Assembly (NCBI GenBank): GCA_963775275.1
Contig: CAVZII010000005.1
Coordinates: 3,906,001 to 3,970,000, forward strand
Reading direction: 5' to 3'
DNA from: JANWHQ01 sp963775275
GTDB lineage: Bacteria > Pseudomonadota > Alphaproteobacteria > Caulobacterales > Caulobacteraceae
Length of the DNA: 64,000 nt
Shown: in pieces, positions 10,878 to 19,349 of the stretch
Numbering within the stretch: the stretch's first letter is position 1
Layout: each line of letters starts with the position of its first letter
Made by a program: the position numbers and the translations under genes
Notes under the pieces: generated by a model
The model's database searches: none
What the model saw: the letters and a program-made list of their open reading frames with translations, nothing else
What the model was told of the DNA's origin: nothing

Positions 10878-12294
10878 ACAGCTCCTCGACCAGGTCCTCG
10901 GCCGGCGCGGCGGGCATCCGGTTCCAGGCGTCCAGGCCGGCGATCTTGTAGGCTTCGGCCAGGGTCGGATAGTTGAAGGTGTTCTCGATGAAGTAGTCGA
11001 CCGTACCCTTCAGGTTCAGCACCGCCTGGCCGATGTGGATCAGCTCGGTCGCCCCCTCCCCTACGATGTGGACGCCAAGCAGCCGGCGGCTTCTGATCGA
11101 GAAGATCATCTTCATCATGCCGGTCGACAGGCCCATGATGTGGCCCCGGGACGTCTCGCGGAACCGGGCTATGCCGCACTCATAAGGGATTGCGCGCTGG
11201 CGGACCTCCTCCTCGGTCATGCCGACCGTCGAGATCTCGGGCACCGAATAGACCCCGTAGGGAAAGAACTCCGGCGGCGCCTGGGGCGTGGAGCCGAAGG
11301 CGTGGCAGGCGGCGATCCGGCCCTGTTCCATCGAGGTCGAAGCCAGGCTGGGGAAGCCGATCACGTCGCCGGCGGCGTAGATGTTCGCGATCGAGGTCTG
11401 CAGCGTTTTCGGATCGACGTTGATCCGACCGCGGTCGTCGAAACCCACGCCGATGGCGTCCAGGCCCAGGCCATCGACTGCGCCGGTGCGCCCGGCCGTG
11501 TAGAGCAGCATGTCCGAGCGGATGCGCCTTCCGCCCTCGATGATCACCAGCGGGCAGCCGTCCTCGAAGGTGATCTCCGCGACCGGCTGTCCGAGGCGGA
11601 TCGCCATGCCGCGGTCACGCAGATCATGGATGAACTCGTCGATCAGCTCGCGGTCGATGAAGTCCAGGACCGTGGGCCTCGCCTCGACCAGGGTCACCGG
11701 CACGTCGAGGGCGCTGAAGATGGTGGCGTACTCCACCCCGATCACGCCGGCGCCGACGACGGTCAGGCTGCGCGGCAGGCGCTTCAGGTCGAGGATCTCG
11801 TCGCTGTCGAGGATACGGTCCCCGTCGAAGGGCACGTGCGCGGGCCGGTGCGGACGCGTGCCGGCCGCGATCACGACCTTGTCCGCGCTGAACACGTGGT
11901 GCTCGCCGGCCTCGCCGACGACCTCGATCGCGTGGGGCTCCAGGAACCGCGCTCGCCCCTGGACGATGCGGACCCCGTTGCGGGCGAACTGGTGCTCCAG
12001 CACGTCGACCTCATGGTCGAGCGTCTTGCGCAGGCGCGCCAGGAGGTCCTCGGCGCCGAGGTCCTTCTTCACCCGGTAGGCGCGGCCATAGAAGCCGCGC
12101 TCGCGCCAGCCGGTCAGGTTCAGCACCGTCTCGCGCAGGGTCTTGGACGGGATGGTGCCGGTGTGGACGGAGACGCCGCCCACGCGCCGGCCCTTGTCGA
12201 CGACCAGCACCGACTTGCCGAGCTTGGCGGCCTGGACGGCGGCCCGGCGGCCGGCCGGGCCGCTGCCGATGACGATCAGGTCTTGGTCGTGCAT
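10840..12294 (-). CDS. sthA: Si-specific NAD(P)+ transhydrogenase (soluble)
   Basis: Soluble flavoprotein that balances NADPH and NADH, 484 residues. Seen: an N-terminal FAD-binding GSGPAGRRAA, a second dinucleotide fold GAGVIGVEYA, the FAD motif YAAGDVIGFPS, and a C-terminal dimerisation domain. The region that holds the redox-active disulfide in lipoamide dehydrogenase and glutathione reductase reads GVSVHTGTIPSK here, so the cysteine pair is absent. This is typical of SthA and argues against a dihydrolipoamide dehydrogenase. It is convergent with ligD and overlaps its end. The neighbouring downstream gene bears no obvious functional relation. Confidence 0.9.
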   Translation of the reverse strand: MHDQDLIVIGSGPAGRRAAVQAAKLGKSVLVVDKGRRVGGVSVHTGTIPSKTLRETVLNLTGWRERGFYGRAYRVKKDLGAEDLLARLRKTLDHEVDVLEHQFARNGVRIVQGRARFLEPHAIEVVGEAGEHHVFSADKVVIAAGTRPHRPAHVPFDGDRILDSDEILDLKRLPRSLTVVGAGVIGVEYATIFSALDVPVTLVEARPTVLDFIDRELIDEFIHDLRDRGMAIRLGQPVAEITFEDGCPLVIIEGGRRIRSDMLLYTAGRTGAVDGLGLDAIGVGFDDRGRINVDPKTLQTSIANIYAAGDVIGFPSLASTSMEQGRIAACHAFGSTPQAPPEFFPYGVYSVPEISTVGMTEEEVRQRAIPYECGIARFRETSRGHIMGLSTGMMKMIFSIRSRRLLGVHIVGEGATELIHIGQAVLNLKGTVDYFIENTFNYPTLAEAYKIAGLDAWNRMPAAPAEDLVEELFTPHSAATGKAA

Positions 12295-12381
12295 GATCCC
12301 GTAGGCTCGGCGGCGACTCTAGGTCGCCCTGCAGGATCGAATCGATCCCCTAAGAACCGATAACCTTGCCTTGCCGAAGGA

Positions 12382-13446
12382 TCAGGCGCCCGAGCGCCAC
12401 TGTTCGACCACGGCGCGGGCGATCTGCCGCATCAGGGCCTCGCCGGCCGCTTCGGAGCGGTGGGTGCGTCCGATCAGGACGACGACGGCGTAGGCCCGCC
12501 CGTCCGGCGCGGTCACGACGCCGACGTCGTTCTCTCCGGCGTGGAAGCCCTGGAGCACGGGGCCGGTCCCGGTCTTGTGCGAGATCCGCCAGCCGGACGG
12601 CAGGCCGCCCATCAGCCGGTCGTGACCGAAGACCGTCTGGGCCATCAGGTCCAGCAGCAGCTCCGTGGAGCCGGGCGACAGGAGCCGGCCGCGGTAGAGC
12701 GCCTCCAGGGCCCGGGCGATGGCGGCGGGCTGGGCCCCATCCATCGGACGAGCGAGATAGGCGTCGAGCGCCGCCTGTCGCACGTCTTGCGGCGTTCTCG
12801 CCCGGGCGGCCAGGAATCCTGCGGCGCTGGAGTAGTCCTGGCCCCACTGCAGGCCCGCGATCCGGCCCTGCAGCACCCGCTGCTCGACCCCGGCCGAGAC
12901 GCCGTCGATTCCCTTGCCGGCGATGACCTCGCGGACGGCGGCCGTCCCCCCGACCGCGCGCACCAGGATATCGTTGGCTGCGTTGTCGCTATGGACGATC
13001 GCAAGGCGCAGCAGCTCGCCCACGCTCGCCCGATAGCCGCCCCTGCCGACGCGCGCGGCGAGGGGCTCGTGGAAGACGCTGAGGTCCGCGCGGGTGATCC
13101 CGATCTCGCCGTCGAGCCCGAGCCGGCCCTCATCGACGGCGTCCAGGACGGCGATGGCCGTCCAGAGCTTGGCCACGCTCTGCTGGGGAAGGCTCTGCTC
13201 GCCCCTGACCTCGGCCATCCAGCCCTTCTGCAGGTCGAGGACCGCCACGCCAGCGTCGCCGTCGAAGGCGCCCGTCAGGGCGTCCAGCCGATCCTGCAGC
13301 AACGCAGGCGCCGCGGGGCGCTCGGGCGGCGCGGGCGCCTCGGCCGAGGCCGCCGGCGGGTCGGCCGCCAGGCCTGCAGCGACCGCCGTTCCGGTCAAGA
13401 CCGCGAGGTAAAGGACCAGCCCCGCCGAGGGAAACCCAACACGCAC
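12382..13446 (-). CDS. Class A beta-lactamase-like serine hydrolase
   Basis: Exported serine hydrolase of the class A beta-lactamase/penicillin-recognising fold, 354 residues, longer than a usual 290 because of a Pro/Ala-rich segment after the signal peptide (about 1-27). Seen: SVAK (Ser90, Lys93), SDN (153-155) and KTG (291-293), the three landmark motifs in the expected spacing. The omega-loop ExxLN motif that supplies the deacylating Glu is not recognisable; the nearest candidate is Glu188 in GVEQRVL. Beta-lactamase activity is therefore uncertain, and a cell-wall or other hydrolase role is possible. Start codon is GTG at 13446. No AmpR/BlaI-type regulator is nearby. Confidence 0.8.
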   Translation of the reverse strand: MRVGFPSAGLVLYLAVLTGTAVAAGLAADPPAASAEAPAPPERPAAPALLQDRLDALTGAFDGDAGVAVLDLQKGWMAEVRGEQSLPQQSVAKLWTAIAVLDAVDEGRLGLDGEIGITRADLSVFHEPLAARVGRGGYRASVGELLRLAIVHSDNAANDILVRAVGGTAAVREVIAGKGIDGVSAGVEQRVLQGRIAGLQWGQDYSSAAGFLAARARTPQDVRQAALDAYLARPMDGAQPAAIARALEALYRGRLLSPGSTELLLDLMAQTVFGHDRLMGGLPSGWRISHKTGTGPVLQGFHAGENDVGVVTAPDGRAYAVVVLIGRTHRSEAAGEALMRQIARAVVEQWRSGA

Positions 13447-13514
13447 CGGGCCAACATGCGGCTTCAGCGATCCCGACGCGAGCCCGTTCCCCGCAAGGTT
13501 GCGTCGTGGAGGCC

Positions 13515-13983
13515 TCAGGCGCCCCGGCGCGTACTGCAGCCGCGGCGCGCGTCACGGCCGAGGCTCTGCCGCAGGGCCTCCATGGGGTCGAGGACGTTGG
13601 CATCCTGCGGCTCCTCGACCGTGGCGACCTTGCCCTGGCCCTTCACTTTGCGGCGGATCACGGGGCCTTCAGCGCCGCCTCGTAGTGGTCGACGAAGCGC
13701 TCTATGCCGATGGCGGAGGTGGTCTCCAGCCGGGCCTCGTCGATCTCGCCCTGCGAGAGGACGACATAGCGATCCTTGTCGACCTCGTAGCCCTGGCCAT
13801 GTCCGCGCGGCCGATGGGCCCGGTCTCCGGATCGGCGGGGATCATCCGGATCCGGTTCAAGGTGGCGCGGTGGAGCATGTTGAAGCGGACGTCGCCTCGC
13901 GGCGAGACGGCGGTATAGAGGGCGACCGGCAAGGCCGCCAGCGACAGGCGCAGATGGCCCTGCCAGGTTGGACGCGCCGCCAT
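13515..13983 (-). pseudogene. ku: Decayed Ku (NHEJ end-binding protein) gene
   Basis: Remnant of bacterial Ku, seen in three frames. From ATG 13983 the frame reads an N-terminus of Ku type (PTWQGHLRLSLAALPVALY, then DVRFNMLHR and NRIRM). After a one-base loss near 13786-13794 the next frame continues GYEVDKDRYVVL and IGIERFVD. This runs straight into HYEAALKA, which belongs to the Ku C-terminus. A second frame change near 13660 continues into IRRKVKGQGK and a DPMEALRQSLGR tail, with a TGA at 13515-13517. Bacterial Ku is about 260-300 residues; about 155 remain and the DNA-encircling core (roughly 130 residues) is missing. It sits about 2.6 kb from ligD. It cannot encode a working Ku. Confidence 0.83.
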
Positions 13984-14052
13984 GATCGATCTTCCGCAAA
14001 TCCAGACCGGATCAACGCTCGCGGCGCCCGGTTCGTTCGGGATCTTCGGCCA

Positions 14053-14289
14053 GTGACCAAGCCCGGGGAGATCGTCATAGACGCCCGTGGCCACCGCTGC
14101 CCGACGCCCACCCTGCGGCTCGGGCGGGCGCTGCGTGAAGCCGCTCCCGGCCAGCCGGTACGGCTCCTGGCCGACGATCCCCTGGCGCGGATCGACGTGC
14201 CTCACTTCCTTGGACAGAAGGGCTATCTGTTGCTGGAGAGCTCGGCCGAGGACGGCGTCTTCAGCTTTCTGGCTGCGACGCCATCCTAG
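14053..14289 (+). CDS. TusA/SirA-like sulfurtransferase
   Basis: Small (78-residue) protein of the TusA/SirA/YeeD family, which carry sulfur as a persulfide on a single Cys. Seen: the hallmark HRCPTP (CPxP) motif with Cys16 at the start of the first helix, followed by the family's beta-alpha pattern LLADDPLARIDVPHF. Start is GTG at 14053; the ribosome binding site is weak. It lies divergently next to the broken Ku gene, and its last 29 bp overlap the 3' end of the convergent YihY-type gene. Whether it acts in tRNA thiolation, molybdenum cofactor or general sulfur relay cannot be told. Confidence 0.85.
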   Translation: MTKPGEIVIDARGHRCPTPTLRLGRALREAAPGQPVRLLADDPLARIDVPHFLGQKGYLLLESSAEDGVFSFLAATPS

Positions 14290-15205
14290 CCTTGCGCTCG
14301 CGCAGGAACCTGACCTGGGCCGATGAGCGCCGCCCGGCCAGGATCTCGGTCTCGGTGCAGACCGCCCCGCCGTAGAAGACCGCGTTCACGTTCCAGGAAA
14401 GCCACACGAGGAAGACGACGACCGCCGTAATAGAGCCGTAGGTTGCTCCGTAATGTGCAATCTGCCGGACGTAGACCGAACAGAACCAGGACGAGATCAG
14501 CGACAGCACGGAGGCGGACACCCCGCCCGCCAGCGCCGCGCGCCAGATCACCGGCTTGGAGGCCATGGCGAAGCGGTAGGTCAGGGTCAGGCCGAGCACC
14601 AGGCCGATGCTGGCCCAGGTCCACTCGCTGGAGAGCCAGGACTGCGGCGTGGGACGAAGGTTGAAGGTGGTCACCGCCACGCGCACGGCCAAGAGCGCCG
14701 AGGAGACCACGCCGATCAGCGCGAAGCCCCCCAGCGCAACGATCAGTGCCATGAGATTGAAACCCACGATCCCGCGCGGCCGCGGCTCGTCGTGGATCAG
14801 GGACAGCCCGGCCAGGAGCGCCTTCACTCCACGGTGCGAGGCGTAGAAGCCGATCACCAGGGCCACGCCGCTCTGGGCGCTGACGAGCTGGAGCGGCGCA
14901 TGGGCCAGGCGCATCAGCTCGGTCTCGATCATGTTTCTGGGCCCCGGCGGCAACAGGCGCGAGAAGGCCTCGGCCTGGACGGTGGCCTGCTCGGGGGTGA
15001 AAAGCATGCTGTAGAGGCCGACCAGGATCGCCAGGGCGGGGAACACCGCCAGCAGGGCATAGAAGCAGACGCCGCCCACATAGAGGGCGGCGTTGCGGTT
15101 CTGGGACCGCCGCCAGGACCTGCCCGCCACGCGAACCACCGCCGCGACCCAGTGGGTCGGGTCGTAATCGAAATCGGCCCATCGCCAATCCATCAGCCCG
15201 GGCAA
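14261..15205 (-). CDS. YihY/BrkB family inner-membrane protein
   Basis: Polytopic inner-membrane protein of 314 residues with about six hydrophobic segments. Seen: GGVCFYALLAVFPALA near residues 44-59, the repeated small/aromatic helices (ALVIGFYASHRG, LTLTYRFA), and the AHYGATYGSITAVVVFLVWLSW stretch close to the C-terminus, all typical of the YihY (formerly annotated RNase BN) family. The molecular role of this family is unsettled; ribonuclease activity was a misassignment. A basic, probably cytoplasmic tail (RRSSAQVRFLRERKAR) follows the last helix. The 3' end overlaps the TusA-like gene. The 5' end is divergent from the popA-like gene with 122 bp between starts. Confidence 0.88.
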   Translation of the reverse strand: MPGLMDWRWADFDYDPTHWVAAVVRVAGRSWRRSQNRNAALYVGGVCFYALLAVFPALAILVGLYSMLFTPEQATVQAEAFSRLLPPGPRNMIETELMRLAHAPLQLVSAQSGVALVIGFYASHRGVKALLAGLSLIHDEPRPRGIVGFNLMALIVALGGFALIGVVSSALLAVRVAVTTFNLRPTPQSWLSSEWTWASIGLVLGLTLTYRFAMASKPVIWRAALAGGVSASVLSLISSWFCSVYVRQIAHYGATYGSITAVVVFLVWLSWNVNAVFYGGAVCTETEILAGRRSSAQVRFLRERKARMASQPES

Positions 15206-15327
15206 TAGCGTCTTTGAGCGAGTTCGCGAAGTCCGGGCCTGTGACTTTCCTCGCCTGCCCCTGCGCCTCTGCTATGGTTGCCGTCTCCGAATCTGTGTCG
15301 GCCTGACTCGAGTCGAAGGATGAGCCC

Positions 15328-16653
15328 GTGCCGGTTGACGCTCGCGTCCTGATCGTCGCACGCGACGACAACCTCGCGGGCCCGTTGGCGCGCGGGCTGG
15401 ACGCGCTCGGCTGGCGCACGATCACCGCCCGCGGCGTCTATGCCGCGCTGGCCGCCATGGGCGACCTCGCCATGGAGGCGGCGGTCGTGGACATGCGCAG
15501 CGCCGACGAGGACGCCGGAACGATCGTCCAGCGCCTGAAGGAAGCCTGCGCGCCGCGGCGACTGCCGGTCGTCGGCATCGGCGATCCGAGCCCCGAGCTC
15601 GAACACTGGGGCTTCGACCTCATCCTGACGCCGCCGGTCTATCCGACCCAGCTGGCCCTTCGCCTGGAGTCCCTGGTCCGCATCGCCGTGGCCGAGGAGG
15701 AGTTCGAGTTGAGGCTCGAGACCTTCGCCGACCGCGGCCGGCGCCTGGACCTGCCCGAAGAGGCGAGCGGGCCCTACAAGGTCCTGGCCGTGGGCGAGCC
15801 CGCGCCCCAGTTCCTCGCGCTCTCCAACGCGCTCGGGCGCACCGGCGCGGAGGTGATCGGCGCCTTCACCGCCTATACCGCCTTCGACTACCTGCATGAG
15901 CGGGCGTTCGACGCCGTGGTGCTGTGGGGCGGCGACAACCAGTCCGAGGCCCTGTCCATCTCGGCCGGCATGCGGCGCAACACCCGCCTCTATCACACCC
16001 CCGCCCTGCTCTATCTGAAGGAAGGCTCGCAGGTGACCCATGCCGACGCCTTCGCCAAGGGCGTCTCGGATGTAGCCACGCCCCAGACCCCGGCCCTGGA
16101 CACCGCCAAGCGGGTGGTCGAGCTGGCCCGGGCCTTCCGGCGCCAGAACGCGATCCGCCAGGCGCTGGAGCGGGCGCGAAGCTCGGGCCTGATGGACCCG
16201 GCCACGGGCCTTTTCACCCGCGACCTCTTCGCCGCGCACCTGGTGCGCCTGGCCCAGGCCAGCCGCGCCCGCCGTCGGCCCCTGTCCGTCTGCGTGCTGA
16301 AGGTGGCCGAGCGACCCGAGCTCGCGCCGCTGCGCAAGGGCGGCTGGATCGACCGGGCCATCCCCCAGATCGGCTCGATGATCGGACGGCTGGTGCGCGC
16401 GGAGGACACCGCCGCGCGGCTGGGGCAGGAGGTCTTCGGCCTCGCCCTGCCCGCCACCCGCGCAGCCCAGGCCCGCTCGGCCGGCGAGCGGATCGCGGCG
16501 GTGATCGCCTGCACCGCCTTCGAGGCCGGCCAGGACAAGCCGCCCTTCGTGGTGGAGTTCGATATCGGCGTCGCCGAGGTCGATCCGGAGGAAAACGCCG
16601 CCAGGGCCCTGGAAAGGGCGGCGGCAAGGGCGCTACAACGTCAGGCAGGATGA
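15328..16653 (+). CDS. popA: PopA-like c-di-GMP effector: two receiver domains and degenerate GGDEF
   Basis: 441 residues. Seen: an N-terminal receiver-like domain (about 1-125, candidate phospho-acceptor in AAVVDMRS), a second receiver-like domain (about 145-265) whose acceptor position reads VVLWGG and so looks inactive, and a C-terminal GGDEF-family domain (about 285-441). The active-site signature is degraded to LGQEV, so cyclase activity is unlikely, but the RxxD allosteric site (RAED, near 356-359) that binds c-di-GMP is kept in its usual place. In Caulobacter, PopA with this layout binds c-di-GMP and directs ClpXP to CtrA; equivalence here is inferred. Start GTG has GAAGGA seven bases upstream. 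It overlaps the next gene as ATGA. Confidence 0.78.
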   Translation: MPVDARVLIVARDDNLAGPLARGLDALGWRTITARGVYAALAAMGDLAMEAAVVDMRSADEDAGTIVQRLKEACAPRRLPVVGIGDPSPELEHWGFDLILTPPVYPTQLALRLESLVRIAVAEEEFELRLETFADRGRRLDLPEEASGPYKVLAVGEPAPQFLALSNALGRTGAEVIGAFTAYTAFDYLHERAFDAVVLWGGDNQSEALSISAGMRRNTRLYHTPALLYLKEGSQVTHADAFAKGVSDVATPQTPALDTAKRVVELARAFRRQNAIRQALERARSSGLMDPATGLFTRDLFAAHLVRLAQASRARRRPLSVCVLKVAERPELAPLRKGGWIDRAIPQIGSMIGRLVRAEDTAARLGQEVFGLALPATRAAQARSAGERIAAVIACTAFEAGQDKPPFVVEFDIGVAEVDPEENAARALERAAARALQRQAG

Positions 16654-17318
16654 GCGCAGAACCTGCAGCTTCCGCTCAGCGGATGGAGATCGACTACGTC
16701 GCCGACGTGGTCTGCCCCTGGTGCTATGTCGGCTGGGCGCGGCTCAAGCGCACCCTGGCCCTGCGGCCGGACGTCGAGCCGGTGATCCGCTGGCGGCCCT
16801 TCCAGCTCAACCCCGAGCTTCCAGAGGCGGGCGTCGACAGGCAGGCGTTGATGGCGTCCAAGTTCGGCGCCGATCCGGAGCGCATGCGGGCGATGACCTC
16901 GTCCCTGACCAGCCAGGCGGCCGAGGACGGGCTGGAGCTGAAGTTCGACGAGATCGAGAAGAGCCCCAACACCAACGCCGCGCACCGGCTGATCGTCTGG
17001 GCGGACCTGGAGGGCAAGGGACCCGAGGTGGCCGAGGCGGTCATGCACGCCTACTGGACCGAGCTGAAGGACATCGGCGATCCCCAGGTGCTGGCCGACA
17101 TCGCCGCCGCCCACGGTCTGGACCGCGACGTCGTCGCCCAGCGCTACGCCCAGGGCGCGGGCAAGGACTTCGTGAACCAGGCCTGCGAGACGGCGGCGCA
17201 ATCTGGCGTCACGGGCGTGCCCTTCATGATCTTCGGAAATCGCGTGGCCGTCTCCGGCGCCCACGCCCCCGACCAGCTGGTCCAGGCGGTCGACAAGGCG
17301 CTGGAGCTGGCGGGCTAA
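16650..17318 (+). CDS. DsbA family oxidoreductase (FrnE / HCCA isomerase-like)
   Basis: Thioredoxin-fold protein of the DsbA/FrnE group, 222 residues. Seen: Cys22-Pro-Trp-Cys25 at the start of the first helix, the cis-Pro region GVTGVPFMIFG, and a helical insertion between them. No signal peptide is visible, so it acts in the cytoplasm, unlike periplasmic DsbA. The CPWC pair argues for thiol-disulfide or isomerase activity of the FrnE type rather than the chromene isomerase branch with Ser at this place. The ATG overlaps the TGA of the popA-like gene (ATGA), implying translational coupling, though a functional link to cell-cycle control is not evident. Confidence 0.88.
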   Translation: MSAEPAASAQRMEIDYVADVVCPWCYVGWARLKRTLALRPDVEPVIRWRPFQLNPELPEAGVDRQALMASKFGADPERMRAMTSSLTSQAAEDGLELKFDEIEKSPNTNAAHRLIVWADLEGKGPEVAEAVMHAYWTELKDIGDPQVLADIAAAHGLDRDVVAQRYAQGAGKDFVNQACETAAQSGVTGVPFMIFGNRVAVSGAHAPDQLVQAVDKALELAG

Positions 17319-17424
17319 CCCCCTCTCCCCCTCCGGGGCAGAAGTCGGCGGAGGGGCCTGACGATCCTCGGGCCCTTTGCTCACATGACGATTGCGGAGA
17401 TGACCTTTGGACCCCCATCCCCGG

Positions 17425-17441
17425 CCCTTCCCCCTGAAGGG
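17425..17441. terminator. Intergenic hairpin after the DsbA-family gene
   Basis: The 191-bp gap between the DsbA-family and DUF1453 genes is C-rich on this strand and contains a perfect hairpin CCCTTC-CCCCT-GAAGGG. It lacks a T-run, so it may be a repeat-family hairpin rather than a true intrinsic terminator. Nothing gene-like lies in the gap. Confidence 0.35.
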
Positions 17442-17509
17442 AGAAGGGAGCGTTTGTGCATCCGCCCTGCCCTGTCGCGGCGAATAGGGGCTGAACGCAG
17501 GAGCCGCTC

Positions 17510-18040
17510 ATGACGCCCCAGGACTACCAGACCCTCATCCCGCTCCTGGTCGCGATCCCGATCATCGGCCTGATCCTCTGGCGCAACGCCAAGGGCCGGC
17601 GGCTCAGGATCGAGACCATGTGGATCTTCCCGACGATCTTCCTGGCCATGGCCGGGCTGGCGCTGTGGCGCCTGGGGACGCCCACCCCAACCCTGGCCGT
17701 GGTGCTCGCCGTCTCCTTCGTGCTCGGCGCCGGCCTCGGCTGGGTTCGCGGCAAGATGATGCGGATCACCATCGACCCGGAGACGCACACCCTGACCAGC
17801 CAGGCCTCGCCGGCGGCGATCATCTTCATCCTGGCCCTGTTCGCGATCCGGTTCGGGGCGCGGGCCTTCCTGGCGGACGAAGCCGCCGCCCTTCACACGA
17901 ACCTGGATGCGATCAGCGACGTCTTCCTGGTGTTCGTGATCGGACTGCTGGTCGTCGCCCGGATCGAGATGTGGCTGAGGGCGAGCCGGCTCCTGTCCGA
18001 GGCTCGCGCCGCCAGAGCCGCCGCCCCGGCGCGCGCTTGA
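17510..18040 (+). CDS. DUF1453 (CcdC-like) membrane protein
   Basis: A 176-residue inner-membrane protein with four to five hydrophobic helices: about 9-26, 38-54, 62-80, 100-117 and 140-155. The LRIETMWIFPTIF segment and the ITIDPETHTLTSQASPAA loop between helices match the DUF1453/CcdC family, whose Bacillus member lies in a cytochrome c maturation region; the molecular role is unknown. A weak AGGAG precedes the ATG. It stands alone between the DsbA-family gene (191 bp upstream) and the dienelactone hydrolase gene (75 bp downstream). No cytochrome c maturation gene is nearby, so that link is not supported here. Confidence 0.78.
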   Translation: MTPQDYQTLIPLLVAIPIIGLILWRNAKGRRLRIETMWIFPTIFLAMAGLALWRLGTPTPTLAVVLAVSFVLGAGLGWVRGKMMRITIDPETHTLTSQASPAAIIFILALFAIRFGARAFLADEAAALHTNLDAISDVFLVFVIGLLVVARIEMWLRASRLLSEARAARAAAPARA

Positions 18041-18115
18041 GCCTGCACGAAACCGCGTGACGCGGGGCCCCCGATCAGGGTTAGTATCCTCCCAGGGGGC
18101 CGAGGGAGGAACGTC

Positions 18116-18986
18116 ATGGCGGACGAAGACTATCTCGACAGATCGAAGATCAAGCCCGGCGTGTCGCGGCGGGGGTTCGCGGCCGGGTCGGTGGCGGCGG
18201 GGCTGGCGGCCTCCGGCGCGGCCAGGGCGGCGGGGACGGACGTCGTGGAGACCGACGTCGAGATCAAGACCCCGGACGGGACGTGCGATGCGGCCCTGTT
18301 CCACCCGGCCGGCAAGGCCAAGCACCCGGCCGTCGTCATGTGGCCCGACATCTTCGGCCTCAGGCCCACGTTCCGCGACATGGGCCGTCGCCTGGCGAGC
18401 TCGGGCTACGTCGTGCTGGTGCCCAACCCCTTCTACCGCCAGCACAAGGCCCCCTGGCCGGACCCGCCGATCGACTTCGCCAAGCCCGAGGATCGCGCCC
18501 GGCTCGGGTCCGCTGACCGCGCCCCAGACGCCGGACGCCATCGCGCGCGACGCGACCGCGCACCTGGCCTTCCTGGCCGCCCAGCCGGCGACCAACACCA
18601 AGGCCAAGGCGGGCACGGTCGGCTACTGCATGGGCGGGCCCTTCACGATCCGCACGGCGGCGGCCCGGCCCGACTGGGTGGGCGCCGGCGTCTCGTGCCA
18701 CGGCGGGGGCCTGGTGACGGACGGGGCGGACAGCCCGCACCTCCTGATCCCCAAGACCAAGGCGGCCTTCTACTACGGGATCGCCGACAACGACGACCAG
18801 CGCCAGCCCGACGCCAAGGACAAGCTGAAGGCCGCCTACGACGCCGCGCACCTGCAGGCCACGATCAAGGTCTACAAGGGCTGCAACCACGGCTGGTGCG
18901 TCAAGGACGGCGCCGCCTACAACGAGGCCGGAGCCGAGGAAGCCTGGGGCAATATGCTCAAGCTCTTCGGCCAGAAGCTGGTTTAG
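18116..18986 (+). pseudogene. Tat-exported dienelactone hydrolase family protein, frameshifted
   Basis: Dienelactone hydrolase fold (alpha/beta hydrolase with a Cys nucleophile), about 290 residues once the frame is repaired. Seen: a twin-arginine signal (SRRGFAAGSVAAGLAASGAA), VVMWPDIFGL near the oxyanion hole, the nucleophile motif GYCMGG, and the catalytic His in CNHGWC. Coding shifts by one base at about 18509: removing one T (CGGGTCCG to CGGGCCG) joins RARLG to PLTAPQTPDA without loss. The break is a single inserted base with no other decay, so a sequencing or assembly error is as likely as a mutation. It is preceded by GAGGGAGGAA. The substrate is unknown. Confidence 0.82.
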
Positions 18987-19349
18987 GAGGAGGCGGGCCG
19001 GCCGGCGGTGGCGTTGGTGGCACCGTTCCAGGGCCTGTTCGCTGAAGCGCGAGCGTCTGTCGGCGGGTCCACGCTCGCTGCCCGGCACCGCTGTCCCGCT
19101 CGGCGACAGGGCGGCGCCCATCGGCGGATCAGCATGCAGGAGCACGCCCGACGCCGGCTTTCCGCCTGCTCAGTCATAGCTCGCGATAGGCCGCAAGCGC
19201 GTCACCGAATGAAATGCACTGTCACCGCGATCCCATCCTCCCTGATGGAAGCGAGATGCGGCACTGACTAGTCGTGGCTCCAAGGAAACGGTCGGCGGGC
19301 TAGAGACCTCAATTAGCGCAATGTCACAGTAATTCGCAAAGCCAGATAG
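18987..19349. other. Gene-free stretch bordering the RHS island
   Basis: No convincing coding sequence, RNA gene or repeat is visible in these 363 bases. Base composition changes across it: the left half is GC-rich like the chromosome, while from about 19290 it becomes clearly more AT-rich, continuing into the small membrane protein gene. This may mark the edge of an acquired segment. Confidence 0.5.

Noticed and set aside
12460..14052. Open plus-strand frame spanning the beta-lactamase-like and Ku loci
   Set aside because: It is antisense to better-supported sequence. Only its last 79 codons (from GTG 14053) are a real gene, TusA-like.
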